The notes under the pieces: model-generated
The model's database searches: none
What the model saw: the letters and a program-made list of their open reading frames with translations, nothing else
What the model was told of the DNA's origin: nothing
Program-made: the position numbers and the translations under genes
Assembly (NCBI GenBank): GCA_017402445.1
Contig: JAFPME010000016.1
Coordinates: forward strand, 1 to 42,400
Origin: Prevotella sp.
GTDB taxonomy: Bacteria > Bacteroidota > Bacteroidia > Bacteroidales > Bacteroidaceae
Length of the DNA stretch: 42,400 bases
Reading direction: 5' to 3'
Part shown: positions 31,323 through 40,311 of the stretch, piece after piece
Layout: each line of letters starts with the position of its first letter
How positions within the stretch are numbered: position 1 is the first letter of the stretch

Positions 31323-34175
31323 ATGAAAGCAAAAAGATTCTTCGTCGCCGCCGTGCTGGCACTCCTCAGCACCGTGGCCGTGGTGGCTCAGGACATGCAG
31401 ATGCCACCCATTCCCATTGACGATCAGGTGCGCATCGGCAAACTTGACAACGGACTGACGTACTACATCCGCCACAACGAGTACCCGGAGCACGTGGCTA
31501 ACTTCTACATCGCACAGCGCGTGGGCTCCATTCAGGAGGAGGAAAACCAGCGCGGACTGGCCCACTTCCTCGAGCACATGGCCTTCAACGGCTCTGAGCA
31601 CTTCCCCGGCAACGGCATCATCGACTTCACACGCTCGCTCGGCGTGGAGTTCGGCAGTGACCTGAATGCCTACACCAGCATCGACCAGACCGTCTACCGC
31701 GTGTGCAACGTGCCCACGAAGCGCGCTACGGCCGTCGACTCCTGCCTGCTCATCCTGAAGGACTGGTCGAACGGGCTGCTGCTCGAAGAAGACGAAATCG
31801 TCAAGGAGCGAGACGTCGTGCACAACGAGTGGCGCATGGGCGAGGGACCGCAGCAGCGCATGCAGACACGCTGCCTTCCGAAGATGTACCCCGGCTCGAA
31901 ATACGGCGAGCGACTGCCCATCGGACTGATGTCCGTCGTGGATAACTTCAAGCGTCAGGAGCTGGCCGACTATTATAAGAAGTGGTACCGCCCGGACAAC
32001 CAGGCCATCATCGTCGTGGGCGACGTAGATGTGGACCACATCGAGGCCGAGGTGAAGCGCCTCTTCGGCGGCATCAAGGTGCCTGCCAACGCCGCCAAGG
32101 TGGTGGCCGAGCCTGTTCCCGACAACAACGAGGCCATCTACATCTTCGACAAGGACCGCGAGATGCCCGTCAACCAGCTGGTTGTCATGATGAAGCACGA
32201 CGCAACACCCGACAACGAGAAGACGTCCATGGCCTATCTGCTGCAGGACTATGTCGTCGACGTGGCGTCGAACATGCTCAACGCGCGCCTCTCCGAGATG
32301 ACGCAGGAGGCTGAATGCCCCTTCGTGCAGGCCTTCGCCGCCGACGGCAACTACCTGCTCTCGAAGACCAAGGACTGCTTCGAGCTGATCGGCATCCCCA
32401 AGGAGGGCAAGGACATGGAGACGCTCGCCGCCCTCATCCGTGAGGCCAAGCGCGCACGCGACTTCGGATTCACCGCCACCGAGTACGAACGCGCCAAGAG
32501 CGACTATCTGGCAAACCTCGAGAAGCGCTACACCAACCGCGACAAGCGCCGCAACGACGAGTACGGCAATGCCTATCGCGACCACTATCTCTCGAACGAA
32601 CCCATCCCGTCGCTCGAATATCTCTACCAGACCATGAACCAAATCGTGCCCATGTTGCCCGTCGAGATTGTCAACCAGGCACTGCCTGAGTTCATCTGCG
32701 AGAGCGACACCAACCTCGTGGTGTGGGAAATGGGGCGCGAAGCCGACGGCCTGACCTATCCGACAGAGGCTCAGATGGCCGAGACGGTGAAGAAAACGCG
32801 CGCCGAGAAGCTCGAAGCCTACGTGGACAACGTGAAGGACGAGCCGCTCATGCTCCCCGAGAACATGCCCAAGAAGGGCTCCATCGTGAAGGAGACCGAG
32901 AACAAGCAGCTCGGCTACAAGGAGCTGACACTCTCCAACGGCGCCACCGTGGTGCTGAAGAAGACCGACTTCAAGGACGACGAGGTGCAGCTGCAGGCCT
33001 TCGCCAAGGGCGGCAGCTGCCTCTACGGACCGAAAGACTACAACAACCTGAAGCTGTTCGACGAAATCATCGGCTACAGCGGCATCGGAAACTTCTCTTC
33101 CAACGAGCTCCAGAAGGCTCTTGCCGGCAAGAACTGCAACGCCGATGCTACGCTGAGCGTCACCCGTCAGCATGTCACCGCGCACTCTACACCGAAGGAC
33201 TTGGAGACCATGTTCCAGATGATGTACTACTATTTCACCGCCGTCAAGAAGGATGAGAAGCAGGTGCAGAACCTCATGTCGCAGTTGGAGCTTGCGCTGA
33301 AGAACAAAAACCTGCAGCCCGCAGCCGTCTTCCAGGACTCGCTCGCCAACACCATGTACTGCCACAATCCGCGATTCGCAAACATTCAGGCCGCCGACCT
33401 GAAGGACATCAGCTACGACCGCATCCTCGAAATCCATAAGGATCGCTTCAAGAACGCCGCTCTGTTCACCTTCGTCATCGTGGGTAACTTCGATGAGGCC
33501 ACCATCCGCCCCCTGCTTGAGCAGTATGTCGCTTCGCTCCCAGCCGACAAGAAGGCCAAGGCCGATGAGCCGAAGAACGTGCTCACCATGTTCAAGGGCA
33601 AGGTGAAGAACAACTTCACGGTGAAGACCGACTCGCCCAACGCCATCTCCTACCTCGTGTGGAACGCGCAGATGCCCTACACGCTGGAGAACAGCGTCAA
33701 GGCCAGCGCCGTCGGACAGATTCTTTCGCAGGTTTACCTCGCCACCATCCGCGAGCAGGAGAGTGCTGCCTACACATGCGGCTCGGCCGGATCGTTCGAC
33801 TTCAGGGGCATTCAGCCCATGGTACGTCTCCTCGCCGTCAGTCAGGGCAATCCCGAAAAGAACGCCCGCGCCGTGGAACTGCTCTACAAGGGCTTCAACG
33901 ACAACATGGCTAAGATGGATGCCGACGCTATGCAGAAAGTGAAGGAGTACATGCTGAAGCAGGCTGACGTTGATGCGAAGTCCAACAGCCACTGGATGAA
34001 CGTGCTCACCACATGGAAGGACTTCGGCGTTGACCTGCAGACCGACTACAAGAAGGTCGTCGAGAGCCTCACTGCCGACAGCCTGCAGAAGTTCATGAAG
34101 CAGGTTGCTGCCGCCAACAACCAGCTCGAAGTCATCATGATGACCGAACCGAAGGACGACAAGAAGGCTGAGTAA
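31323..34175 (+). CDS. Secreted M16 (pitrilysin) family zinc protease
   Basis: This 950-residue protein has a signal peptide (MKAKRFFVAAVLALLSTVAVVAQ). The inverted zinc motif HFLEH is at about 81-85 (His81, Glu84, His85), with the downstream ligand Glu in ERDVVHNEWR. M16 enzymes form a clamshell of two homologous halves; the second half (about 520-945) has the usual degenerate site. The protein is predicted periplasmic and may degrade imported peptides. Start 31323 is chosen from the signal peptide and the promoter. Long open frames on the opposite strand are codon-bias shadows. A terminator follows at 34207. Confidence 0.93.
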   Translation: MKAKRFFVAAVLALLSTVAVVAQDMQMPPIPIDDQVRIGKLDNGLTYYIRHNEYPEHVANFYIAQRVGSIQEEENQRGLAHFLEHMAFNGSEHFPGNGIIDFTRSLGVEFGSDLNAYTSIDQTVYRVCNVPTKRATAVDSCLLILKDWSNGLLLEEDEIVKERDVVHNEWRMGEGPQQRMQTRCLPKMYPGSKYGERLPIGLMSVVDNFKRQELADYYKKWYRPDNQAIIVVGDVDVDHIEAEVKRLFGGIKVPANAAKVVAEPVPDNNEAIYIFDKDREMPVNQLVVMMKHDATPDNEKTSMAYLLQDYVVDVASNMLNARLSEMTQEAECPFVQAFAADGNYLLSKTKDCFELIGIPKEGKDMETLAALIREAKRARDFGFTATEYERAKSDYLANLEKRYTNRDKRRNDEYGNAYRDHYLSNEPIPSLEYLYQTMNQIVPMLPVEIVNQALPEFICESDTNLVVWEMGREADGLTYPTEAQMAETVKKTRAEKLEAYVDNVKDEPLMLPENMPKKGSIVKETENKQLGYKELTLSNGATVVLKKTDFKDDEVQLQAFAKGGSCLYGPKDYNNLKLFDEIIGYSGIGNFSSNELQKALAGKNCNADATLSVTRQHVTAHSTPKDLETMFQMMYYYFTAVKKDEKQVQNLMSQLELALKNKNLQPAAVFQDSLANTMYCHNPRFANIQAADLKDISYDRILEIHKDRFKNAALFTFVIVGNFDEATIRPLLEQYVASLPADKKAKADEPKNVLTMFKGKVKNNFTVKTDSPNAISYLVWNAQMPYTLENSVKASAVGQILSQVYLATIREQESAAYTCGSAGSFDFRGIQPMVRLLAVSQGNPEKNARAVELLYKGFNDNMAKMDADAMQKVKEYMLKQADVDAKSNSHWMNVLTTWKDFGVDLQTDYKKVVESLTADSLQKFMKQVAAANNQLEVIMMTEPKDDKKAE

Positions 34176-34206
34176 CCGCTTCATTGCCTTTTTTTGATAA
34201 ACAGAG

Positions 34207-34239
34207 AGGGAGAATGTGCCGCGCACATCCTCCCTTTTT
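34207..34239 (+). terminator. Terminator of M16 protease gene
   Basis: AGGGAGAATGTGC (34207-34219) pairs with GCACATCCTCCCT (34223-34235), one mismatch, followed by a T-run at 34235-34239. Confidence 0.82.
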
Positions 34240-34249
34240 CGATTGTTGC

Positions 34250-34359
34250 CCGATGGTGTTTCGGTTGCAGTCCGATGGTGTTTCTGCAGCTGTACGATGG
34301 TGTTTCGGTAGCAGTCCGATGGCATTCCGGCAGCTGTTCAGTAGCGTTTCTGTTCTTCA
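34250..34359. repeat. Five-unit 22-bp tandem array
   Basis: Units start at 34250, 34272, 34294, 34316 and 34338. The first three share CGATGGTGTTTC, and units alternate between endings such as GGTTGCAGT and TGCAGCTGT; the fourth and fifth are degraded. The sequence is unrelated to the core of elements A-D, but the period (22) and unit number (five) are the same. It lies between the M16 terminator and the porin promoter. Confidence 0.75.
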
Positions 34360-34440
34360 TGCAGCACGGTTGCGGGGCAAGACAGGTACACTGCCTTTCC
34401 ACAAAAATACATACAATAGCTAAAGAAAATGGCAAAAAAC

Positions 34441-34471
34441 TTTGCAAATTGTAATATTTCAATTATCTTTG
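34441..34471 (+). promoter_or_regulatory. Complete Bacteroidota promoter for porin
   Basis: TTTG at 34441-34444 and TATCTTTG at 34464-34471 are separated by 19 bases, the same arrangement as the HU promoter. The leader is about 58 bases. Confidence 0.8.
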
Positions 34472-34535
34472 CCGACAATTTGAAAGAAGAACGGTAAAAA
34501 GAAAAACAGAATAACAGTAAAACCAAAGAAAAAAC

Positions 34536-35615
34536 ATGAGAAAACAACATCTGAAAACGGCCTTGCTCGCCGTGGCATTGGCTGCCCTGAGCAGCAGCGC
34601 CGCCATGGGACAACAGGAAACCGACTGGATGAAGGATCTCTCCAGCCGCATCACACTCAACGGCTATGCACAAGGGGGCTGGGCCTATCAGGACCCCAAC
34701 GGCACAAAAACGAACGCCTACAACCTGAAGCGCACCTTGCTATGGGCGAAGGCACGCATCACTGACAGATGGTCATTCCTTTTCATGCACGACTTCTCGA
34801 GCGTCGTGCAGGAATTCTATACTGACTACAGGGTGACAAAAGGGAAGGAACTGAGCGTCCGACTCGGACAGTTCAAGCACAGCTACACGATGGAAAACCC
34901 CTTGTCGCCCACAATGCTCGAGCTCATCGACGTCTATTCACAAGCCGTCCTCTACCTTGCTGGCGAAGGACCCGACCCACTCAACGGCGTGAACTACGGC
35001 CGCGACATGGGATTGATGGTCTATGGCGACCTGCTCGACGACCATCTGCACTACGAACTGGCGCTGATGAGCGGCCAGGGCATCAACCGCAAGGACCTGA
35101 ACAACCAGAAAGACTTCATAGCCAAGCTGGAAGTGAAGCCCGCCGACGGCTTCCGTGTGGTGGCTTCCGGCTATTTAGGCAAAGGCAACGCCGTGGGTAC
35201 GGCCGCCTGGAACCCCGACATACAAGTGGGCGACAACTATCGGCGCAACCGTTACAGCGTGGGTGCCGAATACAAGACGCGCCCTTACACCGGCTCGAAG
35301 TACAAAGAGGCGCGCCCAGCCAGCGTCCGTGCCGAGTGGCTTGGCGGTGAAGACGGCAGCGTAGGGTCGCGCGGCGGATATGCCACGTTCTGCATCCCCG
35401 TTGTCGACGCCCTCGACGTCGTGGCCAGCGGCGAGACCTTCGACCGCAACACGTCCGTCGACGGATGGGACCAGACCAATCTGACCTTGGGTCTGCAGTA
35501 TTGGTTCTACAAGAAATGTCGTCTTCAGCTGCAGTACACCCGCTGTCTCTGCGGTGAAAACATCAGCCAGAAGGACTACAACTGGCTGCAGGCACAGGTG
35601 CAGGTGGCGTTTTGA
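34536..35615 (+). CDS. Outer-membrane porin (phosphate-selective porin-like)
   Basis: The 359-residue protein has a signal peptide (MRKQHLKTALLAVALAALSSSAAMGQ). The mature part is rich in alternating beta-strand patterns, with ITLNGYAQGGWAY, LSVRLGQFKHSYTMENPLSP and YGRDMGLMVYGDLLDDHLHYEL, typical of OprO/OprP-like porins of Bacteroidota, and ends in QAQVQVAF with the terminal Phe expected for barrel insertion. The transported solute cannot be assigned. The sodium symporter gene lies 196 bases downstream, past a 21-bp tandem array. Confidence 0.87.
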   Translation: MRKQHLKTALLAVALAALSSSAAMGQQETDWMKDLSSRITLNGYAQGGWAYQDPNGTKTNAYNLKRTLLWAKARITDRWSFLFMHDFSSVVQEFYTDYRVTKGKELSVRLGQFKHSYTMENPLSPTMLELIDVYSQAVLYLAGEGPDPLNGVNYGRDMGLMVYGDLLDDHLHYELALMSGQGINRKDLNNQKDFIAKLEVKPADGFRVVASGYLGKGNAVGTAAWNPDIQVGDNYRRNRYSVGAEYKTRPYTGSKYKEARPASVRAEWLGGEDGSVGSRGGYATFCIPVVDALDVVASGETFDRNTSVDGWDQTNLTLGLQYWFYKKCRLQLQYTRCLCGENISQKDYNWLQAQVQVAF

Positions 35616-35644
35616 GGCGGCCTGCGGCTGGCGGCCTGCGGCCT

Positions 35645-35791
35645 AAATGATAAATGATAAATGACAAATGATAAATGATGATTGTCAAATGAGAGATGAC
35701 AAGTGTCAAATGAGAGATGACAAGTGTCGAATGTGAGGTGACAAGTGTCAAATGAGAGGTGATAATTGTCGAATGATAAATGATAAACGGA
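35645..35791. repeat. 21-bp tandem array, about seven units
   Basis: Units start at 35645, 35666, 35687, 35708, 35729, 35750 and 35771. The third and fourth are identical (AAATGAGAGATGACAAGTGT plus C) and the others differ by a few bases; the first and last are AT-rich variants based on AAATGATAA. The array fills the gap between the porin and symporter genes. A GC-rich 13-base direct repeat (GGCGGCCTGCGGC at 35616 and 35630) precedes it. Confidence 0.8.
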
Positions 35792-35811
35792 AAGTGATAT
35801 AATCGATCATT

Positions 35812-37335
35812 ATGTTTATAAAGATTCTACTTACCATTGTTTTTGTGGCTGTCATGATTGCCGTGGGGCTCTATTCCAGAAAACAGGCAGCCAGTGTGGA
35901 CGGATTTGTGCTCGGCGGACGCGCCGTAGGCCCTTGGCTGACGGCGTTCGCCTACGGCACCAGTTATTTCTCCGCTGTGGTCTTCGTGGGCTATGCGGGC
36001 CAGTTTGGATGGAAATACGGGTTGTCGTCGACATGGATCGGCGTGGGCAACGCCGTCATCGGCTCACTGCTGGCCTGGCTCGTGCTGGGTCGCCGCACCA
36101 AACTGATGACGCAGCACATCGAGAGCCGCACCATGCCCGACTTCTTCGGCACGCGCTACCAGAGCCAGGGGCTGCGCGTAGCGGCCAGCATCATCGCCTT
36201 CGTGTTCCTCATCCCCTACACGGCAGGCGTCTACAAGGGCATCTCCACCCTGTTCGAGATGGGGTTCGGCGTTCCTTACGAGTATTGCGTCATCATCATG
36301 GCCATCCTGACGGCTGTCTACGTCATCCTCGGCGGCTACAAGGCCACGGCTATGAACGACTTCATACAGGGCATCATCATGCTCTTCGGCATCGTCACCG
36401 TCATCGCGGCCGTGCTTTCGGCGCAGGGCGGACTCACCGCTGCCGTTGAGAAGATGGCCAGTCTGCCCGCCGACACGCCCCCGGGAACGACCGAGAACGG
36501 CGGCTTTGCCACGCTGTGGGGCCCCGATCCGTGGAACCTGCTGGGCGTGGTCGTGCTGACGTCGCTCGGCACGTGGGGCCTGCCCCAGATGGTCGGCAAG
36601 TTCTATAGCATCACCGACGAGAGCGCCATCCGCCGCGGAACCATCATATCGACTGTCTTTGCCTTCATCGTGGCGGGCGGATGCTACTTCCTCGGAGGCT
36701 TCGGCCGACTGTTCGGCACGCCGCCGACGCTCCCCAACGGCCGTCTGGACTTCGACTCCATCGTGCCGTCGATGCTGGCCTCGCTGCCCGACTTCATCAT
36801 TGCCCTGGTCGTGTTGCTGGTGCTCTCGGCATCGATGTCGACGCTGGCCTCGCTGGTGCTCACCTCTTCGTCCACGATGACGCTCGACCTGATCTACCGC
36901 GACAAGAAGTCGCTGCCGGGCGAAGTGGAGGAGGGATCCATCGACGACGTGGTGGCCGAGCGCGTGGAGCGCCGCAAGGTGGTGGTCATGCGCGTGCTCA
37001 TTGTCTTCTTCATCGCCATCTCGTTGCTCATCGCCCTCAACCCGCCGACGTTCATCGCGCAGCTCATGGGCATCTCGTGGGGCGCCCTGGCCGGTGCTTT
37101 CCTGGCACCGTTCATGCTCGGTCTCTACTGGCGCGGCGTGACGACGGCTTCGGTGTGGGCCTGCTTCGTGTGGGGCGTGGGCCTGACGGTGGTCAACATG
37201 CTGCTGGGCAACCCCATCAATCCCATCAACTGCGGTGCCATCGCCATGGTGGGCGGTTTCGTGGTCGTGTGGTTGGTCAGCCTGCTGACGCCGAAGATGC
37301 GTAGCGAGGACGTCGAGCGCATGTTCGCTTGGTGA
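35812..37335 (+). CDS. Sodium:solute symporter family transporter
   Basis: This 507-residue inner-membrane protein of the SSS/SLC5 family has about 13 predicted helices. Family features include SVDGFVLGGRAVGPWLTAFAYG near the N-terminus (about 30-50), YVILGGYKATAMNDFIQGIIM (about 165-185) and GTWGLPQMVGKFYSI (about 245-260). The substrate is not evident; family members carry sugars, amino acids, acetate or iodide. A TATAAT-like sequence lies in the last 25 bases before the start. Confidence 0.9.
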   Translation: MFIKILLTIVFVAVMIAVGLYSRKQAASVDGFVLGGRAVGPWLTAFAYGTSYFSAVVFVGYAGQFGWKYGLSSTWIGVGNAVIGSLLAWLVLGRRTKLMTQHIESRTMPDFFGTRYQSQGLRVAASIIAFVFLIPYTAGVYKGISTLFEMGFGVPYEYCVIIMAILTAVYVILGGYKATAMNDFIQGIIMLFGIVTVIAAVLSAQGGLTAAVEKMASLPADTPPGTTENGGFATLWGPDPWNLLGVVVLTSLGTWGLPQMVGKFYSITDESAIRRGTIISTVFAFIVAGGCYFLGGFGRLFGTPPTLPNGRLDFDSIVPSMLASLPDFIIALVVLLVLSASMSTLASLVLTSSSTMTLDLIYRDKKSLPGEVEEGSIDDVVAERVERRKVVVMRVLIVFFIAISLLIALNPPTFIAQLMGISWGALAGAFLAPFMLGLYWRGVTTASVWACFVWGVGLTVVNMLLGNPINPINCGAIAMVGGFVVVWLVSLLTPKMRSEDVERMFAW

Positions 37336-37348
37336 CCGTTCTGTGCAT

Positions 37349-37722
37349 GCTGAAAATAGTGTACAAAAAGTTGGAAAAACCCTTCTGAGAATCGATAATT
37401 CTGAAACAGAAGTGCCGACGCTCGCAAATACGCGAATTTTGAACTTTTCCTAAATCGTTGATACATAGCCGTCTGCGTTTTCTTTACAAAAAGACGAGCT
37501 TTCAAAATGATTCATTTTACGTTTGAAAATGGCCCATTCTGCTCGTCAGAATGGGCCATTCTGTTGAAGAAAACGGGCCGTTTTACATCGCAAAACGGCC
37601 CGTTTTGAAAAACCGGACGGTTTTTTCTGCACTTTTGTCAGGTTCTTTTACGGTTTCAAGAGCTCTCATTGTTCTGCAACAGAAAAATGATTCACATCGT
37701 CTTTCTGGTATTTTTCTTGACA
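37349..37722 (+). repeat. Interspersed 22-bp-array element, copy D
   Basis: Units start at 37506, 37528, 37550, 37572 and 37594. All five cores are perfect 11-bp palindromes (AATGATTCATT, AATGGCCCATT, AATGGGCCATT, AACGGGCCGTT, AACGGCCCGTT), with matched changes in both arms. The left end (GGAAAAACCCTTCTGAGA) matches copy C, and GACGAGCTTTCAAAATGATTC-type sequence leads into the array as in A and B. The flanks are more diverged than in A/B, and the right boundary is approximate. It lies between the symporter gene and metK. Confidence 0.8.
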
Positions 37723-37883
37723 GAACACCGCCGTCTGTACTTGCGTGTGCAATGCTTTCTCCGTCCGTTCGGTCGCCGTTCCGGTCGGCCGTCGGGCCTG
37801 TCGTGCGGTCTTGCTTTCACGGAGTTTCGGCTGCGTCGGAGAGATTTCTTGCAGAAAGAGGCCCGTATTTCAGAAATTCTCCG

Positions 37884-37891
37884 TAACTTTG
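37884..37891 (+). promoter_or_regulatory. -7 box for metK
   Basis: TAACTTTG matches TAnnTTTG and lies 42 bases before the metK start. Confidence 0.6.
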
Positions 37892-37933
37892 CAGCCCCAA
37901 AAGTAAGTGTAATCATTTTAGAAACAACAAAAT

Positions 37934-39190
37934 ATGTCATATTTGTTTACATCAGAGTCGGTGTCGGAAGGGCATCCCGACAAAGTGGCCGACCAGATCA
38001 GTGACGCATTGTTAGACCAGTTCCTGGCCTACGACCCGCAGGCGCGCTGCGCCATCGAGAGCTTTGTCACCACCGGACAGGTGGTCATCATGGGCGAGGT
38101 GCGCTCGGAAGCCTACATCGACCTGCAGACCATAGCGCGCCGCACGATCAAACGCATCGGATACACGAAGTCTGAATATCAGTTCGACGGCGACTCCTGC
38201 GGCATCCTGTCGAGCATTCACGAGCAGAGTGCGGACATCAACCGCGGCGTGGACCGCGACGACGAGGACGCACAGGGAGCCGGCGACCAGGGCATGATGT
38301 TCGGCTATGCGGTGAACGAGACGGAGAACCTGATGCCCGTGAGCCTCGATCTGGCACACCTCATCATGCGGACGCTGTCCGACATCCGCCACGAAGGCAA
38401 GCAGATGACGTATCTGCGCCCCGACGCCAAGAGCCAAGTGACGGTGGAATACTCCGACGAAGGCGTTCCGCAGCGCATCGACACCATCGTCGTTTCGACG
38501 CAGCACGACGAGTTCGACACTGACGAAGCCATGCTCAGCCGCATCAAGGACGACGTCATCAACATCCTCATCCCGCGCGTCAAGCAGCAGATACACTCGC
38601 AGAAGGTGCTCGACCTCTTCGGCCTCGACATCAACTACTTGGTGAACCCGACGGGGAAGTTCGTCATCGGAGGGCCGCACGGCGACACCGGACTGACCGG
38701 ACGCAAGATCATCGTCGACACCTACGGCGGCAAGGGCGCGCACGGCGGCGGTGCCTTCTCGGGCAAAGACTCGTCGAAGGTGGACCGCTCGGCTGCCTAC
38801 ATGGCGCGCTACATTGCCAAGAACATGGTGGCTGCGGGCGTGAGCGACGAGATGCTGGTGCAGCTGAGCTATGCCATCGGCGTGGCGCAGCCCGTGAGCA
38901 TCTACGTGAACACCTACGGCAAGAGCCGCGTGGAGCTTGCCGACAGCGAGATAGCGCGCCGCATCGGCCAGATGTTCGACCTGCGCCCGAAGGCCATCGA
39001 GCGCCTGCTGAAGCTCCGCCAGCCGATGTACGTCGAAACGGCAGCCTACGGACACATGGGCCGCAAGAACGAAGTGGTGAAGAAGACCTTCACCAGCTTC
39101 TATCACGAGACAAAGACGGTCGACGTGGAGCTGTTCACGTGGGAGAAGCTGGACCGCGTGGATGAGATCCGCCGCGTGTTCGGACTGTAA
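37934..39190 (+). CDS. metK: S-adenosylmethionine synthetase
   Basis: MetK makes S-adenosylmethionine from methionine and ATP. The 418-residue protein has the expected motifs: [15 protein letters not shown] near the N-terminus (about 10-24), [12 protein letters not shown] (about 115-126) and the P-loop-like [15 protein letters not shown] (about 265-279). The DUF4271 gene starts 30 bases downstream. Confidence 0.97.
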   Translation: MSYLFTSESVSEGHPDKVADQISDALLDQFLAYDPQARCAIESFVTTGQVVIMGEVRSEAYIDLQTIARRTIKRIGYTKSEYQFDGDSCGILSSIHEQSADINRGVDRDDEDAQGAGDQGMMFGYAVNETENLMPVSLDLAHLIMRTLSDIRHEGKQMTYLRPDAKSQVTVEYSDEGVPQRIDTIVVSTQHDEFDTDEAMLSRIKDDVINILIPRVKQQIHSQKVLDLFGLDINYLVNPTGKFVIGGPHGDTGLTGRKIIVDTYGGKGAHGGGAFSGKDSSKVDRSAAYMARYIAKNMVAAGVSDEMLVQLSYAIGVAQPVSIYVNTYGKSRVELADSEIARRIGQMFDLRPKAIERLLKLRQPMYVETAAYGHMGRKNEVVKKTFTSFYHETKTVDVELFTWEKLDRVDEIRRVFGL

Positions 39191-39220
39191 AGTCGTTTCC
39201 ACCCTAACCCACAAACCATC

Positions 39221-40303
39221 ATGTTTCAGCAGCAGGACACCTTGCAGCACGCCCAACAGCCCGTGGAAGCCGAACTGACGGAAACCACCGAGACTGCCGG
39301 GCAGGCTGCCGACGAGACCGGACAGGCCGAGGAACAGGCTGAAGAGCAGGCACCGCCCGCCCACTATCACGCGCTGCGGCCCGTCAGCAACCGTTCGGCT
39401 GCCGAGCTGATGGACTCCACGGTGCAGGGAGCACTGCGCCTGGAACAACCGCAGGACGCGCTCTCTGCCGACACGGCGAAAGCTCCGGGGTGGGCCATCC
39501 TGCGCGACACGACCGACCACCACGTGCTGCCGCGCTTCAGCCGTGAGCTGTTCTTCGGCAAGGACACGCTCTTCAACCGCGAACTGACGGGCATCCGCTA
39601 CGGCGTGGCGGGCGACCCCAAGCCTTACAGCTTCCGCAACGACGACATCGTCACGGGGCTGTTGCTGGCCTGTTTCGTGCTGATGATTTTCTCGCTCAGC
39701 CGTCTGCGCTTCTTCATCACCCGGCAACTCAAGGGCTTCTTCCGCATTCCGCACAGCGAAAACACCACCCCCATGACCGAAACGACCACGGAGTTCCGCT
39801 ACCAGTTCTTCCAGGCCTTCCTGACCTGCCTGCTCTGGTCGCTGCTCAGCTTCATCTACGTGCACGAACGCGTGGCCGACACGTTCATGCTCGACACACC
39901 CTACCACCTCATCCTGATCTTCCTGGGCTGCTTCGTGGCCTATTTCATCGTGAAGGGACTGCTCTACTCGCTGGTCAACTGGACCTTCTTCGACAAGAAA
40001 AAAAATGAACAATGGATGAAGTCGCAGCTCTTCCTGACTGCCATGTCGGGCATCCTGCTTTTCCCGTTCGTGATGCTTCTGAGTTATTTCAATTTTCCAT
40101 TGCAAAGTGCCATCATTTCAGTCGCGATTGTACTAATTATCGTGAAAATGCTGACGCTTTATAAAAGTATTGTTATCTTTTTCAGGCAAAATGGCGTTAT
40201 TGTACAATTTTTTTTGTACTTTTGCACGCTCGAAATCATACCGTTGCTTGGTTTGACCGCAACTTTGATGATCATAGTGGATAATTTGAAGTTAAATTTT
40301 TAA
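39221..40303 (+). CDS. DUF4271 domain-containing membrane protein
   Basis: The 360-residue protein starts with a low-complexity Gln/Glu/Thr/Ala-rich segment (about 2-50). It then has a soluble part and about seven membrane helices (about 140-355), beginning with IVTGLLLACFVLMIFSLSRL. DUF4271 is specific to Bacteroidota and its function is unknown. It commonly precedes hemD, as here (8-base gap). The last 230 bases are much more AT-rich than the rest and contain a TACTTTTG promoter box (40217), so this end of the gene appears to double as the hemD promoter. Confidence 0.85.
   Translation: MFQQQDTLQHAQQPVEAELTETTETAGQAADETGQAEEQAEEQAPPAHYHALRPVSNRSAAELMDSTVQGALRLEQPQDALSADTAKAPGWAILRDTTDHHVLPRFSRELFFGKDTLFNRELTGIRYGVAGDPKPYSFRNDDIVTGLLLACFVLMIFSLSRLRFFITRQLKGFFRIPHSENTTPMTETTTEFRYQFFQAFLTCLLWSLLSFIYVHERVADTFMLDTPYHLILIFLGCFVAYFIVKGLLYSLVNWTFFDKKKNEQWMKSQLFLTAMSGILLFPFVMLLSYFNFPLQSAIISVAIVLIIVKMLTLYKSIVIFFRQNGVIVQFFLYFCTLEIIPLLGLTATLMIIVDNLKLNF
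40217..40224 (+). promoter_or_regulatory. -7 box inside DUF4271 gene, for hemD
   Basis: TACTTTTG matches TAnnTTTG within the AT-rich 3' end of the DUF4271 coding sequence, 87 bases before hemD. The palindrome ATTGTACAAT lies just upstream, near 40199. Confidence 0.45.
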
Positions 40304-40311
40304 GACAGATA

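Noticed and set aside
31284-34325. 1013-codon open frame antisense to the M16 gene
   Set aside because: It mirrors a GC-rich, strongly codon-biased gene whose signal peptide and HxxEH motif are clear. The antisense product is low-complexity (Val/Leu/His-rich) with no family signature, and its start runs through the 22-bp array at 34250.
35616-35642. GC-rich 13-base direct repeat after the porin stop as a terminator
   Set aside because: Pairing is possible but imperfect and no T-run follows.
38012-40105. 697-codon open frame antisense to metK and DUF4271
   Set aside because: Same codon-bias shadow effect. It crosses two unrelated sense genes, and its His/Val/Glu-rich product resembles nothing.
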